From Rhodoferax sp. (lineage in GTDB: Bacteria > Pseudomonadota > Gammaproteobacteria > Burkholderiales > Burkholderiaceae_C): DNA of 64,000 nucleotides. The translations under genes and the position numbers were made by a program. A model generated the notes under the pieces. That model did not search any database and had not been told where the DNA came from. It saw only the letters and a program-made list of their open reading frames with translations. The DNA is taken from assembly GCF_028688795.1 (NCBI RefSeq), contig NZ_JAQTXM010000008.1, positions 1-64,000 on the forward strand. The letters are read 5' to 3'. Position 1 is the stretch's first letter. Each line of letters starts with the position of its first letter. This document shows, one piece after another, positions 17,923 through 25,394 of this stretch.

Positions 17923-18219
17923 TCACTGCACCGGCGTTGCTGCCGAAAACGTCAAATTCAACCCACTGGCGCGCAATGCGGCAAACATTGTCTTGGCTGT
18001 CGGGTTGCCTTGCCCTGAATGCGGTATCGCCTTGTAAAGACTGGCTTTTGACAAGTTGCCCACATTGGCAACCTTGGCCAGACCACCGCGGGCGTCAACC
18101 ACATGCCGCAGCGCTGCAATAAAAACCGCAGGCTCCAAATCTTGCGCCGCCTGAGTCAAATATTGCGCGGCAAAGTTGTCATCTTTGAGTTGATTTTTCA
18201 GCCAGTCAGTGTGCTTCAT
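17923..18219 (-). CDS. HigA-like antitoxin (helix-turn-helix)
   Basis: The product (98 residues) belongs to the probable addiction-module antidote family (COG3636 type). It shows LKDDNFAAQYLTQAAQD at the N terminus, then an Xre-like helix-turn-helix with LAKVANVGNLSKASLYKAI and the end block NPTAKTMFAALRASGLNLTF. It should bind the toxin and the operon promoter. Its ATG overlaps the stop of the toxin frame, but that toxin frame is broken, so the antitoxin may now be an orphan. Confidence 0.82.
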   Translation of the reverse strand: MKHTDWLKNQLKDDNFAAQYLTQAAQDLEPAVFIAALRHVVDARGGLAKVANVGNLSKASLYKAIPHSGQGNPTAKTMFAALRASGLNLTFSAATPVQ

Positions 18220-18554
18220 TGCGAGTTCCTTTGTTGCCAGTTCTTGAGACGCTTGCGCGCTGTCTTGATGGCGCTTTTTTGATCAGATTTGTCGCTGCCG
18301 GCCAGTAGCAAAACAACTCACCCGGATTCAACGCCGTAGTAAACGCGCCAACCCCGCCCATGATCAATTCGCAACTCATACAAGCCACCATCCAGCCCTT
18401 TGCAGTCGCCAAACAAACCCAACTCCAGCCGAATGAGCCGCACGGCGATAGCTGCTTGGGCAATCTGATCTGTCACCGAATCAAGCCAATGCCCAAACAG
18501 GTCGACACCCTCTTCGGTGTAGTGCAGCAAGGTGTGGGGAATGGGGACAACCAT
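18216..18554 (-). pseudogene. HigB/RelE-family toxin interrupted by an in-frame TGA
   Basis: The frame from ATG 18554 reads a normal toxin start and core (HWLDSVTDQIAQAAIAVRL, LGLFGDCKGLDGGLYELRI, WRVYYGVESG). Codon 79 (18318-18320) is TGA. The same frame then continues with VVLLLAGSDKSDQKSAIKTA and RKRLKNWQQRNSQ, which is exactly the expected C-terminal part, and ends at a TGA overlapping the antitoxin ATG. Thus a single nonsense change, not a frameshift, splits a 112-residue toxin after residue 78. The truncated product lacks the last beta-strand and helix. Stop-codon read-through or a sequencing error are the alternatives. Confidence 0.8.
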
Positions 18555-18823
18555 GGCTAAATTTTATCTTAAAAGAGAATTTAAGCCAGTGGTACTATTT
18601 TGATGCAATCGGTTCTGATGGCATCAAGGGTTTGCACGGTGCAATGCAGCCAAACTGCCACGCCACCCGTAATATCACAACCTTGGTGGCGTATTAACCA
18701 AGCAACAAGACATTCACCGGGAACCGCCGAGCCTGTTGAGGACGTGCTCAGATATCTCAATGCAACAGCCGACTCTGATGCCAACTAGGGGCATCACGCT
18801 TTGAAACCCGACCTGCTCGACGT
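18555..18823. other. intergenic, no supported gene
   Basis: Short open frames exist on both strands (for example 18600-18788 plus and 18581-18784 minus) but they have no family resemblance, no ribosome site and overlap each other. AAGATAAAAT just upstream of the toxin start on the minus strand could be its -10 region. Confidence 0.4.
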
Positions 18824-19288
18824 CTACAGCCTGGGCGCGTCGACCGGCGCCTGGCCTTCGGGCCAGTCATGGATGTAGGCCTTGAGCATCTGGTTCTCAA
18901 AGTTCTGGCTGTCCACCACAGCGCGGGCCACGTCGTGAAAGCTGATCACACCCATGAGCATTTTCTTGTCCATGACCGGCATGTAGCGCGCATGGCGGTC
19001 CAGCATCATGCGGCGCACTTCGTCCATGTCGGTTTCCATGGTGCAGGTCAGGGGGTGGTCATCCATGGCGGTACGAACCGTGGTGGGGCTGATGTTGCCA
19101 TTGGTTTTGACCAACACCTGGGTGAGTTCACGCACCGTGAGCATGCCAACCAGTTCGCCGTGTTCCATGACCACCAGCGAGCCGATGTCACGGTCAGCCA
19201 TCAGTTTGAGCGCGTTCAACAAAGATTCTTCGGGTGCCGCGGTAAACAAAGTACCGCCTTTGATGCGCAAAATATCGCTGACTTTCAT
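18824..19288 (-). CDS. CBS-domain protein
   Basis: The protein is 154 residues and consists of two CBS motifs (about 8-65 and 75-130), a fold that binds adenine nucleotides as an energy or ligand sensor. Conserved blocks are DRDIGSLVVMEHGELVGMLTVREL and RRMMLDRHARYMPVMDKKMLMGVISFHDV. The ATG at 19288 has a strong GAGGAA ribosome site, so the longer open frame upstream is not used. No partner domain or neighbouring target is evident. Confidence 0.88.
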   Translation of the reverse strand: MKVSDILRIKGGTLFTAAPEESLLNALKLMADRDIGSLVVMEHGELVGMLTVRELTQVLVKTNGNISPTTVRTAMDDHPLTCTMETDMDEVRRMMLDRHARYMPVMDKKMLMGVISFHDVARAVVDSQNFENQMLKAYIHDWPEGQAPVDAPRL

Positions 19289-19442
19289 GGTATTCCTCGT
19301 GCTAAGTTGATCGACCAAAGTCGGTAAATTTGAGTGAAATATAGCCCACAATGCCCCCTTGCAGACTAGTGATTTACACCAAGACGCTCAAGTTTGAGCA
19401 ACTAATTGCAACGCCGCAACTGACTCACCATGAAAGACCGCC

Positions 19443-20765
19443 ATGCCCGGCTACTCCGACCCTGCTTTTGACACCCTCGCCCTGCACGCCGGCGCCGCGC
19501 CCGATCCTGCCACCGGGGCGCGCGCTGTGCCGATCTACCTCACCACCTCGTTTGTGTTTGAGAGCAGCGACCACGCCCAATCCCTCTTTAACCTGGAGCG
19601 CGCAGGCCACGTATACAGCCGCATCAGCAACCCCACCAACGCGGTGCTGGAGCAGCGCATCTCGGCGCTTGAAGGTGGCATTGGCGCCATTTCGGTGGCC
19701 AGCGGCCAGGCGGCGCTGCACCTGAGCATTGCCACGCTGATGGGCGCGGGCAGCCACATCGTGGCCAGCACCGCGTTGTATGGCGGTTCGCAAAATTTGC
19801 TGCACTACACATTGCGCCGCTTCGGCATTGAGACCACGTTTGTCAAGCCGGGTGACATCGACGGCTGGCGCACGGCGGTGCGGCCCAATACCAAGCTGTT
19901 TTTTGGTGAAACCGTGGGCAACCCGGGGCTGGATGTGCTGGATATTGCCAGCGTTAGCGCCATTGCCCACGAGGCCGGTGTGCCGCTGCTGGTGGACTCG
20001 ACCCTGACGACGCCCTGGTTGTTGAAGCCGTTTGACCACGGTGCAGATTTGGTCTACCACTCGGCCACCAAGTTTTTGAGTGGCCACGGCACGGTGATTG
20101 GTGGGCTGGTGGTGGACGGTGGCAGCTTTGACTGGGACGCGCCCTCTGACAAAACGACGGGCGCAGCCAGCAAGTTCCCCGAGCTGTGCCAAGCCTATGA
20201 CGGCTTTCACAACATGGTGTTTTCTGAAGAATCCACCGTGGGCGCGTTTTTGTTGCGCGCCCGGCGCGAAGGTCTGCGCGACTTTGGCGCGTGTTTGAGC
20301 CCGCACTCGGCCTGGCTGATCTTGCAGGGCATGGAAACGCTACCACTGCGCATGGCGCGGCACATGAGCAACACACAGCGCGTGGTCGAATTTCTGGCGG
20401 GCCAGCCGTTTGTGGCGCGCGTGGGCCACCCGATGCTTGAGAGCCACCCCAGCCACGTGCTGGCGCAAAAGCTGCTGCCACGCGGCGCGGGCTCGGTCTT
20501 CAGCTTTGATTTGAAAGGCAGTCGTGCCCAAGGCAAGGCGTTTGTAGAAAGCCTCAAACTGTTCAGCCACCTGGCCAACGTGGGCGACTGCCGCAGCCTG
20601 GTGATTCACCCGGCCAGCACCACACATTTCCGCATGGATGACGCGGCGCTTGCCGCTGGTGGCATCACCCAGGGCACGATTCGCCTCTCCATCGGGCTGG
20701 AAGACCCCGATGATTTGATTGACGATTTGAAACGTGCCCTGAAAGCGGCGGAGAAAGCAGCATGA
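19443..20765 (+). CDS. metY: O-acetylhomoserine sulfhydrylase (MetY type)
   Basis: This PLP enzyme joins O-acetylhomoserine with sulfide to give homocysteine in methionine synthesis. SATKFLSGHGT carries the PLP-binding Lys210. VYSRISNPTNAVLEQRI and ASGQAALHL are typical of the MetY branch of the Cys/Met metabolism family. The length of 440 residues matches MetY rather than the roughly 400-residue MetZ. The next gene starts inside its stop (ATGA), so they form an operon. I saw no SAM riboswitch in the 150 bases upstream. Confidence 0.88.
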   Translation: MPGYSDPAFDTLALHAGAAPDPATGARAVPIYLTTSFVFESSDHAQSLFNLERAGHVYSRISNPTNAVLEQRISALEGGIGAISVASGQAALHLSIATLMGAGSHIVASTALYGGSQNLLHYTLRRFGIETTFVKPGDIDGWRTAVRPNTKLFFGETVGNPGLDVLDIASVSAIAHEAGVPLLVDSTLTTPWLLKPFDHGADLVYHSATKFLSGHGTVIGGLVVDGGSFDWDAPSDKTTGAASKFPELCQAYDGFHNMVFSEESTVGAFLLRARREGLRDFGACLSPHSAWLILQGMETLPLRMARHMSNTQRVVEFLAGQPFVARVGHPMLESHPSHVLAQKLLPRGAGSVFSFDLKGSRAQGKAFVESLKLFSHLANVGDCRSLVIHPASTTHFRMDDAALAAGGITQGTIRLSIGLEDPDDLIDDLKRALKAAEKAA

Positions 20766-21580
20766 ATTTCAATGTTAACGGCCATTGCACCTACTGCTAC
20801 ACCGGCGGTAAGCCCTTTGATCCGGCCAAACCCACGGTCATCTTCATCCACGGCGTGCTCAACGACCACAGCGTGTGGATTTTGCAAACCCGCTACCTGG
20901 CACACCATGGCTGGAACGTGTTGGCGCTGGATTTGCCCGGTCATTGCCGCAGCGCCGGTACACCGCCAGCCAGCGTGGAAGACGCCGCCGACTTTGTGCT
21001 CGCCCTGATGGACGCGGCAGGTCTGGAGAAAGCCGTGCTGATTGGCCACAGCTTTGGCTCGCTGATTGCGATGGAAGCCGCTGCGCGGGCGCCAGAGCGC
21101 ATCAGCCAGCTGGTGCTGGTGGGCACGGCATTCCCCATGCGCGTGTCCCCGGCCTTGCTCGAAGCTTCCGTCAGTGCGCCGATGAAGGCGCTGGAAATGG
21201 TGAACGTGTTCTCACGGTCGACCCTGGCCCCACCGCCTTCTGCCATGGGGCCGGGCACCTGGGTTTACGGTGCGTCGATGGCGTTGGGGCGACGTGTGCT
21301 GGCCAGCAACACCGCCGTCAATGTTTTCTACACCGGCTTTAAGGCGTGCGACAGCTACCAGAACGGCCTGCAGGCCATGGCGCAAGTGACTTGCCCAGTG
21401 TTGTTTGTGTTGGGCAAAGTTGACCAAATGACACCACCCAAGGCCGCGCAAGACCTGATCAAGGCGGCCAGGAGCACACCCAAAGTGGTGTATTTGCCCG
21501 GCGGGCACCAGCAAATGAACGAAACACCGGAGGAAATGCTGGCAGCGCTGCAGGGATTTTTGAAACTGCCTGTTTTTTAA
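20762..21580 (+). CDS. alpha/beta hydrolase
   Basis: A 272-residue alpha/beta-hydrolase. The oxyanion segment is FIHGVLNDHSVW (about 28-39). The nucleophile elbow is G-H-S97-F-G. The late GGHQQMNE holds the catalytic His, and KVDQMTPP a plausible acid residue. It is translationally coupled to metY through a four-base overlap. The cap region lacks features I could tie to a substrate; the link with metY suggests thioester or acyl-homoserine chemistry, but this is only context. Confidence 0.85.
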   Translation: MNFNVNGHCTYCYTGGKPFDPAKPTVIFIHGVLNDHSVWILQTRYLAHHGWNVLALDLPGHCRSAGTPPASVEDAADFVLALMDAAGLEKAVLIGHSFGSLIAMEAAARAPERISQLVLVGTAFPMRVSPALLEASVSAPMKALEMVNVFSRSTLAPPPSAMGPGTWVYGASMALGRRVLASNTAVNVFYTGFKACDSYQNGLQAMAQVTCPVLFVLGKVDQMTPPKAAQDLIKAARSTPKVVYLPGGHQQMNETPEEMLAALQGFLKLPVF

Positions 21581-21632
21581 GCGCACCCCGCAGCATCAGC
21601 ACTGACGCCGATTTGCCGAGTTGTTCCATCAC

Positions 21633-21667
21633 TTGTCCACAAGTTTGGCCACGCTTTGTGGGGACAA
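21633..21667. terminator. hairpin between convergent genes
   Basis: TTGTCCACAA (21633-21642) and TTGTGGGGACAA (21656-21667) form a ten-pair stem with a two-base bulge between the convergent hydrolase and thpR genes. No T-run follows on either strand. Possible bidirectional transcription stop. Confidence 0.4.
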
Positions 21668-21715
21668 AAGCCCAGTCTGTGAATGGGGGCGGTGACGCCA
21701 GCTGGCTGGGAGTCT

Positions 21716-22231
21716 TTAACGGTAGTGGCGAAGCACCCGGTAGCGTTGCGCCGTGTCCCCCGTGGACAGTACCAACGCAAAACCCGAGACCTGCCACTGC
21801 ACAGGCATCGGAGCTGGTGGCAGAGTGGCTTCATCTGCCTGCCGCGCCAGCGTCACATGGGGTCGGTAAGGTCGGGCCTCCACAGCTAGGTCAAGCCGCT
21901 GCAGAGCCAGGCCCAAGGACCCGTGCAGTGCACTCATGCGTTTGGGGATGACCGTCGGGCACAGCACCGCCAAGCCATGGCGCCAGAGCGCAGGCTGGTC
22001 CAGCACCAGCGCAAAAGGCTCAAATGGCACAGCGGCACTGGTTTCAATGGCGTTCACTTGGTCCGCAGCAACATTGCCCAAAAAATGCAGGGTGACATGC
22101 CAGTCATCTGGCGCATAACGCACACAACCGCTGGGCCAATGCCATTGGTCGGCATGCGCCTGCAGTTGACCCCGCAGGCTGTCGCTGGGCCAGAGTGCCA
22201 GAAAAAGTCGTTGCGTTCGGGCAAGGCTCAT
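21716..22231 (-). CDS. thpR: RNA 2',3'-cyclic phosphodiesterase ThpR (2'-5' RNA ligase family)
   Basis: The two catalytic HxTx motifs are present as H45-V-T-L48 and H125-V-T-L128, the signature of the 2H phosphoesterases. The 171 residues and RLFLALWPSD start fit ThpR, which opens 2',3'-cyclic phosphates and can join RNA with 2'-5' bonds in vitro. A dispersed repeat (copy C) lies directly upstream of its start. It faces the 3' end of the metY operon. Confidence 0.92.
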   Translation of the reverse strand: MSLARTQRLFLALWPSDSLRGQLQAHADQWHWPSGCVRYAPDDWHVTLHFLGNVAADQVNAIETSAAVPFEPFALVLDQPALWRHGLAVLCPTVIPKRMSALHGSLGLALQRLDLAVEARPYRPHVTLARQADEATLPPAPMPVQWQVSGFALVLSTGDTAQRYRVLRHYR

Positions 22232-22246
22232 GGCGTTTTTCTAAAT

Positions 22247-22302
22247 TTATAGCGCCTCACGCATATATATAAAGGGCCAGCGGCCATTTTTTCTTAAATT
22301 TT
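22247..22302 (+). repeat. dispersed AT-rich repeat, copy C
   Basis: TATAGCG, CTCACGC, the A/T spacer, GGGCCAGCGGCCAT and CATTTTTTCTTAAA. The last 14 bases are identical with copy D. It encodes the last residues of YihY including its stop codon and forms the upstream region of thpR. Confidence 0.75.
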
Positions 22303-23494
22303 CGGTGCTGGGTTCATGCTGTAACAACAAGGCATTAAAGAGCGGCTCCATCAGCGTGGTGTCCGGGTTGGTCAGTAACACGTAACGCGCTTCACCACTC
22401 TCTCGCTCTTCCTGCAGCTGACCTACCCAATCCAGCTCAACCAAAGTCTCCAGCACCGGTTCAAGTTGCAAAGTGTCCACTTTCAGCAGCTGTGCCAATT
22501 CAGTCATCGTCAAACCCTTGGCAGCGCTGGCCTGCAGCGGTGCCAGCTGCTGCAGCGTTTCCAGCGCCAGCAAAAAATGCCAGCCATGGTTCGGCGCGCG
22601 GCGCTGCACCCCACTGAGCAGGCTGGGCAAATACGCCGTGATCACGGCGCCCAGCAGCACGATGACCCATGCGGTGTAAATCCAGATCAGCAATATGGGC
22701 ACTGTGGCAAACGCACCATACAGCACAGAGTAAGTGGGCACTTTGCCCAGGTACAGCACCAGCAGCCACTTGGCCAGCTCAAACCCGGCAGAAACAAACA
22801 CGCCGCCCACCCAGGCATGTGACCAGCGCACCTGGGTGTTGGGCACATAGTGGTACAAGGCTGCCATACCCCAGGCCAGCAGCACAAACTGCAAGGTATC
22901 GAGCAGCAGTTGCACACCGCCAGGCAGCGCGCCCACCACCCCTTTTGAAGCCGACAAGGCATAAGACGTCAGGCTCAAACTCAAACCCAGCAAAAATGGC
23001 CCCAGCGTCACCACCGCCCAGTACACCAGCACCCGCTGACCAAAGGGGCGGGGTTTGCGCACCCGCCAAATGCCGTTCAGGGTGCGGTCAATGGTCAGAA
23101 TCAACGCCAAGGCTGTGACAAACAGCACTGCCAAGCCGACACCACCCAATTTGCTGGCCTTGCCGGCAAACTGCGTCAAATAGCCCAACACCTGGCGCGC
23201 GATGCTGTCCGGGATCAGGCTCTGCACCAGCCACTGCTGCAATACCCCCTGAAACTTGGCAAACATCGGAAACGCGGTGAACACGGCCAGCGCCACGGTG
23301 ACAAACGGCACCAGCGCGATCGTGGTGGTGAAGGTCAAGCTGCTGGCGGTTAGCCCCAGGCGGTCTTCACGAAAGCGCTCACGTAGCGTGTAGGCGGTGT
23401 TCTTCCAGGGGAAATGCGAGAGGTCTTGCAGAAAAGCTTCCAGCCTCTGGGGCCAGGTCATGCGGGAGGTGCGGGAGATGGAGGGGAAACTCAT
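22247..23494 (-). CDS. YihY / BrkB-family membrane protein
   Basis: This is an inner-membrane protein of 415 residues with about six membrane segments between residues 45 and 300. The blocks LTASSLTFTTTIALVPF and YGAFATVPILLIWIYTAW are characteristic of the YihY/virulence factor BrkB family (once mis-named RNase BN). A cytoplasmic winged-helix-like tail follows (AKGLTMTELAQLLKVD). I start at ATG 23494; the open frame continues upstream through the divergent gene and is not used. The last 18 residues (ENLRKNGRWPFIYMREAL) are encoded by repeat copy C, so the C terminus was probably rewritten by the repeat. Function unknown. Confidence 0.88.
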   Translation of the reverse strand: MSFPSISRTSRMTWPQRLEAFLQDLSHFPWKNTAYTLRERFREDRLGLTASSLTFTTTIALVPFVTVALAVFTAFPMFAKFQGVLQQWLVQSLIPDSIARQVLGYLTQFAGKASKLGGVGLAVLFVTALALILTIDRTLNGIWRVRKPRPFGQRVLVYWAVVTLGPFLLGLSLSLTSYALSASKGVVGALPGGVQLLLDTLQFVLLAWGMAALYHYVPNTQVRWSHAWVGGVFVSAGFELAKWLLVLYLGKVPTYSVLYGAFATVPILLIWIYTAWVIVLLGAVITAYLPSLLSGVQRRAPNHGWHFLLALETLQQLAPLQASAAKGLTMTELAQLLKVDTLQLEPVLETLVELDWVGQLQEERESGEARYVLLTNPDTTLMEPLFNALLLQHEPSTENLRKNGRWPFIYMREAL

Positions 23495-23515
23495 GGCCGC
23501 TATGATGCCATCCCC

Positions 23516-23968
23516 ATGACCCATACCTCCACCTCCCCCACCACAGCCGCAACCCCCAGCGTGGCATTGACCCGTATTTTGGCTGTAGGCAGCCTGCTCG
23601 GGCTGATTGTTTTGGGCCTGGCCTGGGAGCTGGTGCTGGCACCGATTCGCCCAGGGGGCTCGTGGTTGGCGCTCAAAGTGCTGCCACTTTGCCTGCCTTT
23701 GGCTGGTTTGCTGAAAAACCGCATGTACACCTACCGCTGGGTCAGTCTGCTGGTGTGGCTGTATTTCACCGAAGGCGCGGTGCGCGCTTACAGCGACAAG
23801 CCGCCTGGCAATTATTTGGCCATGATTGAGGTCTTTTTGTGCCTGACCTTGTTCACCGCCTGCGCGCTGCATGTGCGCCTGCGCCTGAAAAATGCGGCAA
23901 AAGCCAGCCTCACCTCGGCAACCTCGATGGCCACACCGACACCCGACCATGCAAACTCTGCTCAATAA
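23516..23968 (+). CDS. DUF2069 membrane protein
   Basis: A small inner-membrane protein of 150 residues with four membrane segments (about 19-40, 50-65, 70-88, 100-118). The block WLYFTEGAVRAYSD is the DUF2069 signature. Start is ATG 23516, only 21 bases from the divergent yihY start. Its 3' end overlaps the next gene by 20 bases. Function unknown. Confidence 0.85.
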   Translation: MTHTSTSPTTAATPSVALTRILAVGSLLGLIVLGLAWELVLAPIRPGGSWLALKVLPLCLPLAGLLKNRMYTYRWVSLLVWLYFTEGAVRAYSDKPPGNYLAMIEVFLCLTLFTACALHVRLRLKNAAKASLTSATSMATPTPDHANSAQ

Positions 23969-25394
23969 GGTCAAAGCCATCGTTGGCACAGCCCATGTGC
24001 TGACCGACGGTGATCTGAGCGCCTGGACCCAGGACTGGCGCAAACGTACACAAGGCAAGGCGCTGGCAGTGGTGCGACCGGCAAGTACGGATGAGGTGGC
24101 GCAAGTGGTCAAGGCCTGCGCCGACCATGTGACGCAGCACCCCAACTGCGGTCTGAGCATCGTGCCGCAAGGTGGCAACACCGGCTTGGTGGTGGGCTCA
24201 ACCCCGGATGAATCAGGCCAGCAAATTGTGCTGAGCCTGCAACGCCTGAACGCCGTGCGTGCGGTGGACGGCGCCAACCTGACCATGACAGTAGAGGCCG
24301 GTTGCATACTGCAAGCGGTGCAGGCGCGCGCCGAGTCAGCAGGTTTTTTATTTCCCCTGAGCCTGGCCGCTGAAGGCTCCTGCACCATTGGCGGCAACCT
24401 GGGCACCAACGCCGGCGGCACCCAGGTGCTGCGCTTTGGCAATGCGCGCGACCTGTGCCTGGGGCTGGAAGTGGTGACGCCGCAGGGCGATGTCTGGCAG
24501 GGTTTGAGCGGCTTGCGCAAAGACAACACCGGTTACGACCTGAAAGACCTCTACGTCGGCGCTGAGGGCACACTGGGCATCATCACCGCCGCCACATTGA
24601 AACTTTACCCGCAGCCCAAGGCCCAACTCACGGCCTGGGCGGGCGTGCCGTCGATCGACGCTGCGGTGCGTTTGCTGGGTCTGGCGCACCAGTATTTGGG
24701 GGCAAACCTGACCGGATTTGAGATGATGGGGCAATTTTCCCTGAGTCTGGTGGCCAAACACTTTGACGCTTTGCGTGTGCCGCTCTACCAGCACAGCGCG
24801 TTTTGCGTGCTGCTGGAAAACGCCGATTCAGAGTCTGAAGACCATGCCAGAGCCCAGTTTGAAAGCTTGCTGGAAGCCGCACTTGATCTGGGCTGTGTCC
24901 TTGATGCCGTGGTGGCCGAAAACCTGACCCAAGCCAAAACCCTGTGGCAGATTCGCGAAAGTATTCCACTGGCGCAGGCGCTAGAAGGCCTGAACATCAA
25001 GCACGACATCTCCGTGCCCGTGTCAAGTATGGCGGCGTTCGTGGCCAGCACCGATGCGCTACTGGCGCAGGCCATCCCCGGGGTGCGACTGGTCAACTTT
25101 GGCCACTTGGGCGACGGCAATTTGCACTACAACGTGCAAGCGCCTGAAGGCCAGGATGCCGCTGTGTTTTTGCGTGAGCAAGAGCCTCGCGTGAACGCCC
25201 TGGTGTTTGACTCAGTGATGGCACATGGCGGCTCCATTTCTGCCGAGCACGGTGTGGGCAGCCTGAAAGTGGCGCATTTGACCCACTACAAATCACCGGT
25301 GGCGCTGGCCACCATGCGCGCCATCAAACTGGCGCTGGACCCGCAAAATCTGATGAATCCAGGGCGCGTGGTACGACCAGCCAGCCCATCATGA
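23949..25394 (+). CDS. FAD-linked oxidase, D-2-hydroxyacid dehydrogenase type
   Basis: A 481-residue flavoprotein of the GlcD / D-2-hydroxyglutarate / D-lactate dehydrogenase family. It has PCMH-type FAD motifs GGNTGLVVGSTP and GSCTIGGNLGTNAGG in the N-terminal half and the C-terminal NFGHLGDGNLHYNVQ and SAEHGVGSLK blocks with the metal and substrate ligands. It lacks the C-terminal Fe-S extension of the fused forms. ATG 23949 lies inside the end of the DUF2069 gene. D-2-hydroxyglutarate is a likely substrate, D-lactate an alternative. Confidence 0.9.
   Translation: MQTLLNKVKAIVGTAHVLTDGDLSAWTQDWRKRTQGKALAVVRPASTDEVAQVVKACADHVTQHPNCGLSIVPQGGNTGLVVGSTPDESGQQIVLSLQRLNAVRAVDGANLTMTVEAGCILQAVQARAESAGFLFPLSLAAEGSCTIGGNLGTNAGGTQVLRFGNARDLCLGLEVVTPQGDVWQGLSGLRKDNTGYDLKDLYVGAEGTLGIITAATLKLYPQPKAQLTAWAGVPSIDAAVRLLGLAHQYLGANLTGFEMMGQFSLSLVAKHFDALRVPLYQHSAFCVLLENADSESEDHARAQFESLLEAALDLGCVLDAVVAENLTQAKTLWQIRESIPLAQALEGLNIKHDISVPVSSMAAFVASTDALLAQAIPGVRLVNFGHLGDGNLHYNVQAPEGQDAAVFLREQEPRVNALVFDSVMAHGGSISAEHGVGSLKVAHLTHYKSPVALATMRAIKLALDPQNLMNPGRVVRPASPS

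Noticed and set aside
18206-18463. Frameshift as the cause of the broken HigB toxin
   Set aside because: The expected C-terminal text is found in the original frame after a single TGA, so a nonsense change explains it better.
19289-19442. SAM or other riboswitch upstream of metY
   Set aside because: No recognisable SAM-I, SAM-II or SAH core or strong helices could be found in these 150 bases.
23495-24529. Upstream extension of the YihY-like frame to 760 residues
   Set aside because: The extra part runs antisense through the DUF2069 and FAD oxidase genes and resembles no protein; YihY proteins begin near Met at 23494.
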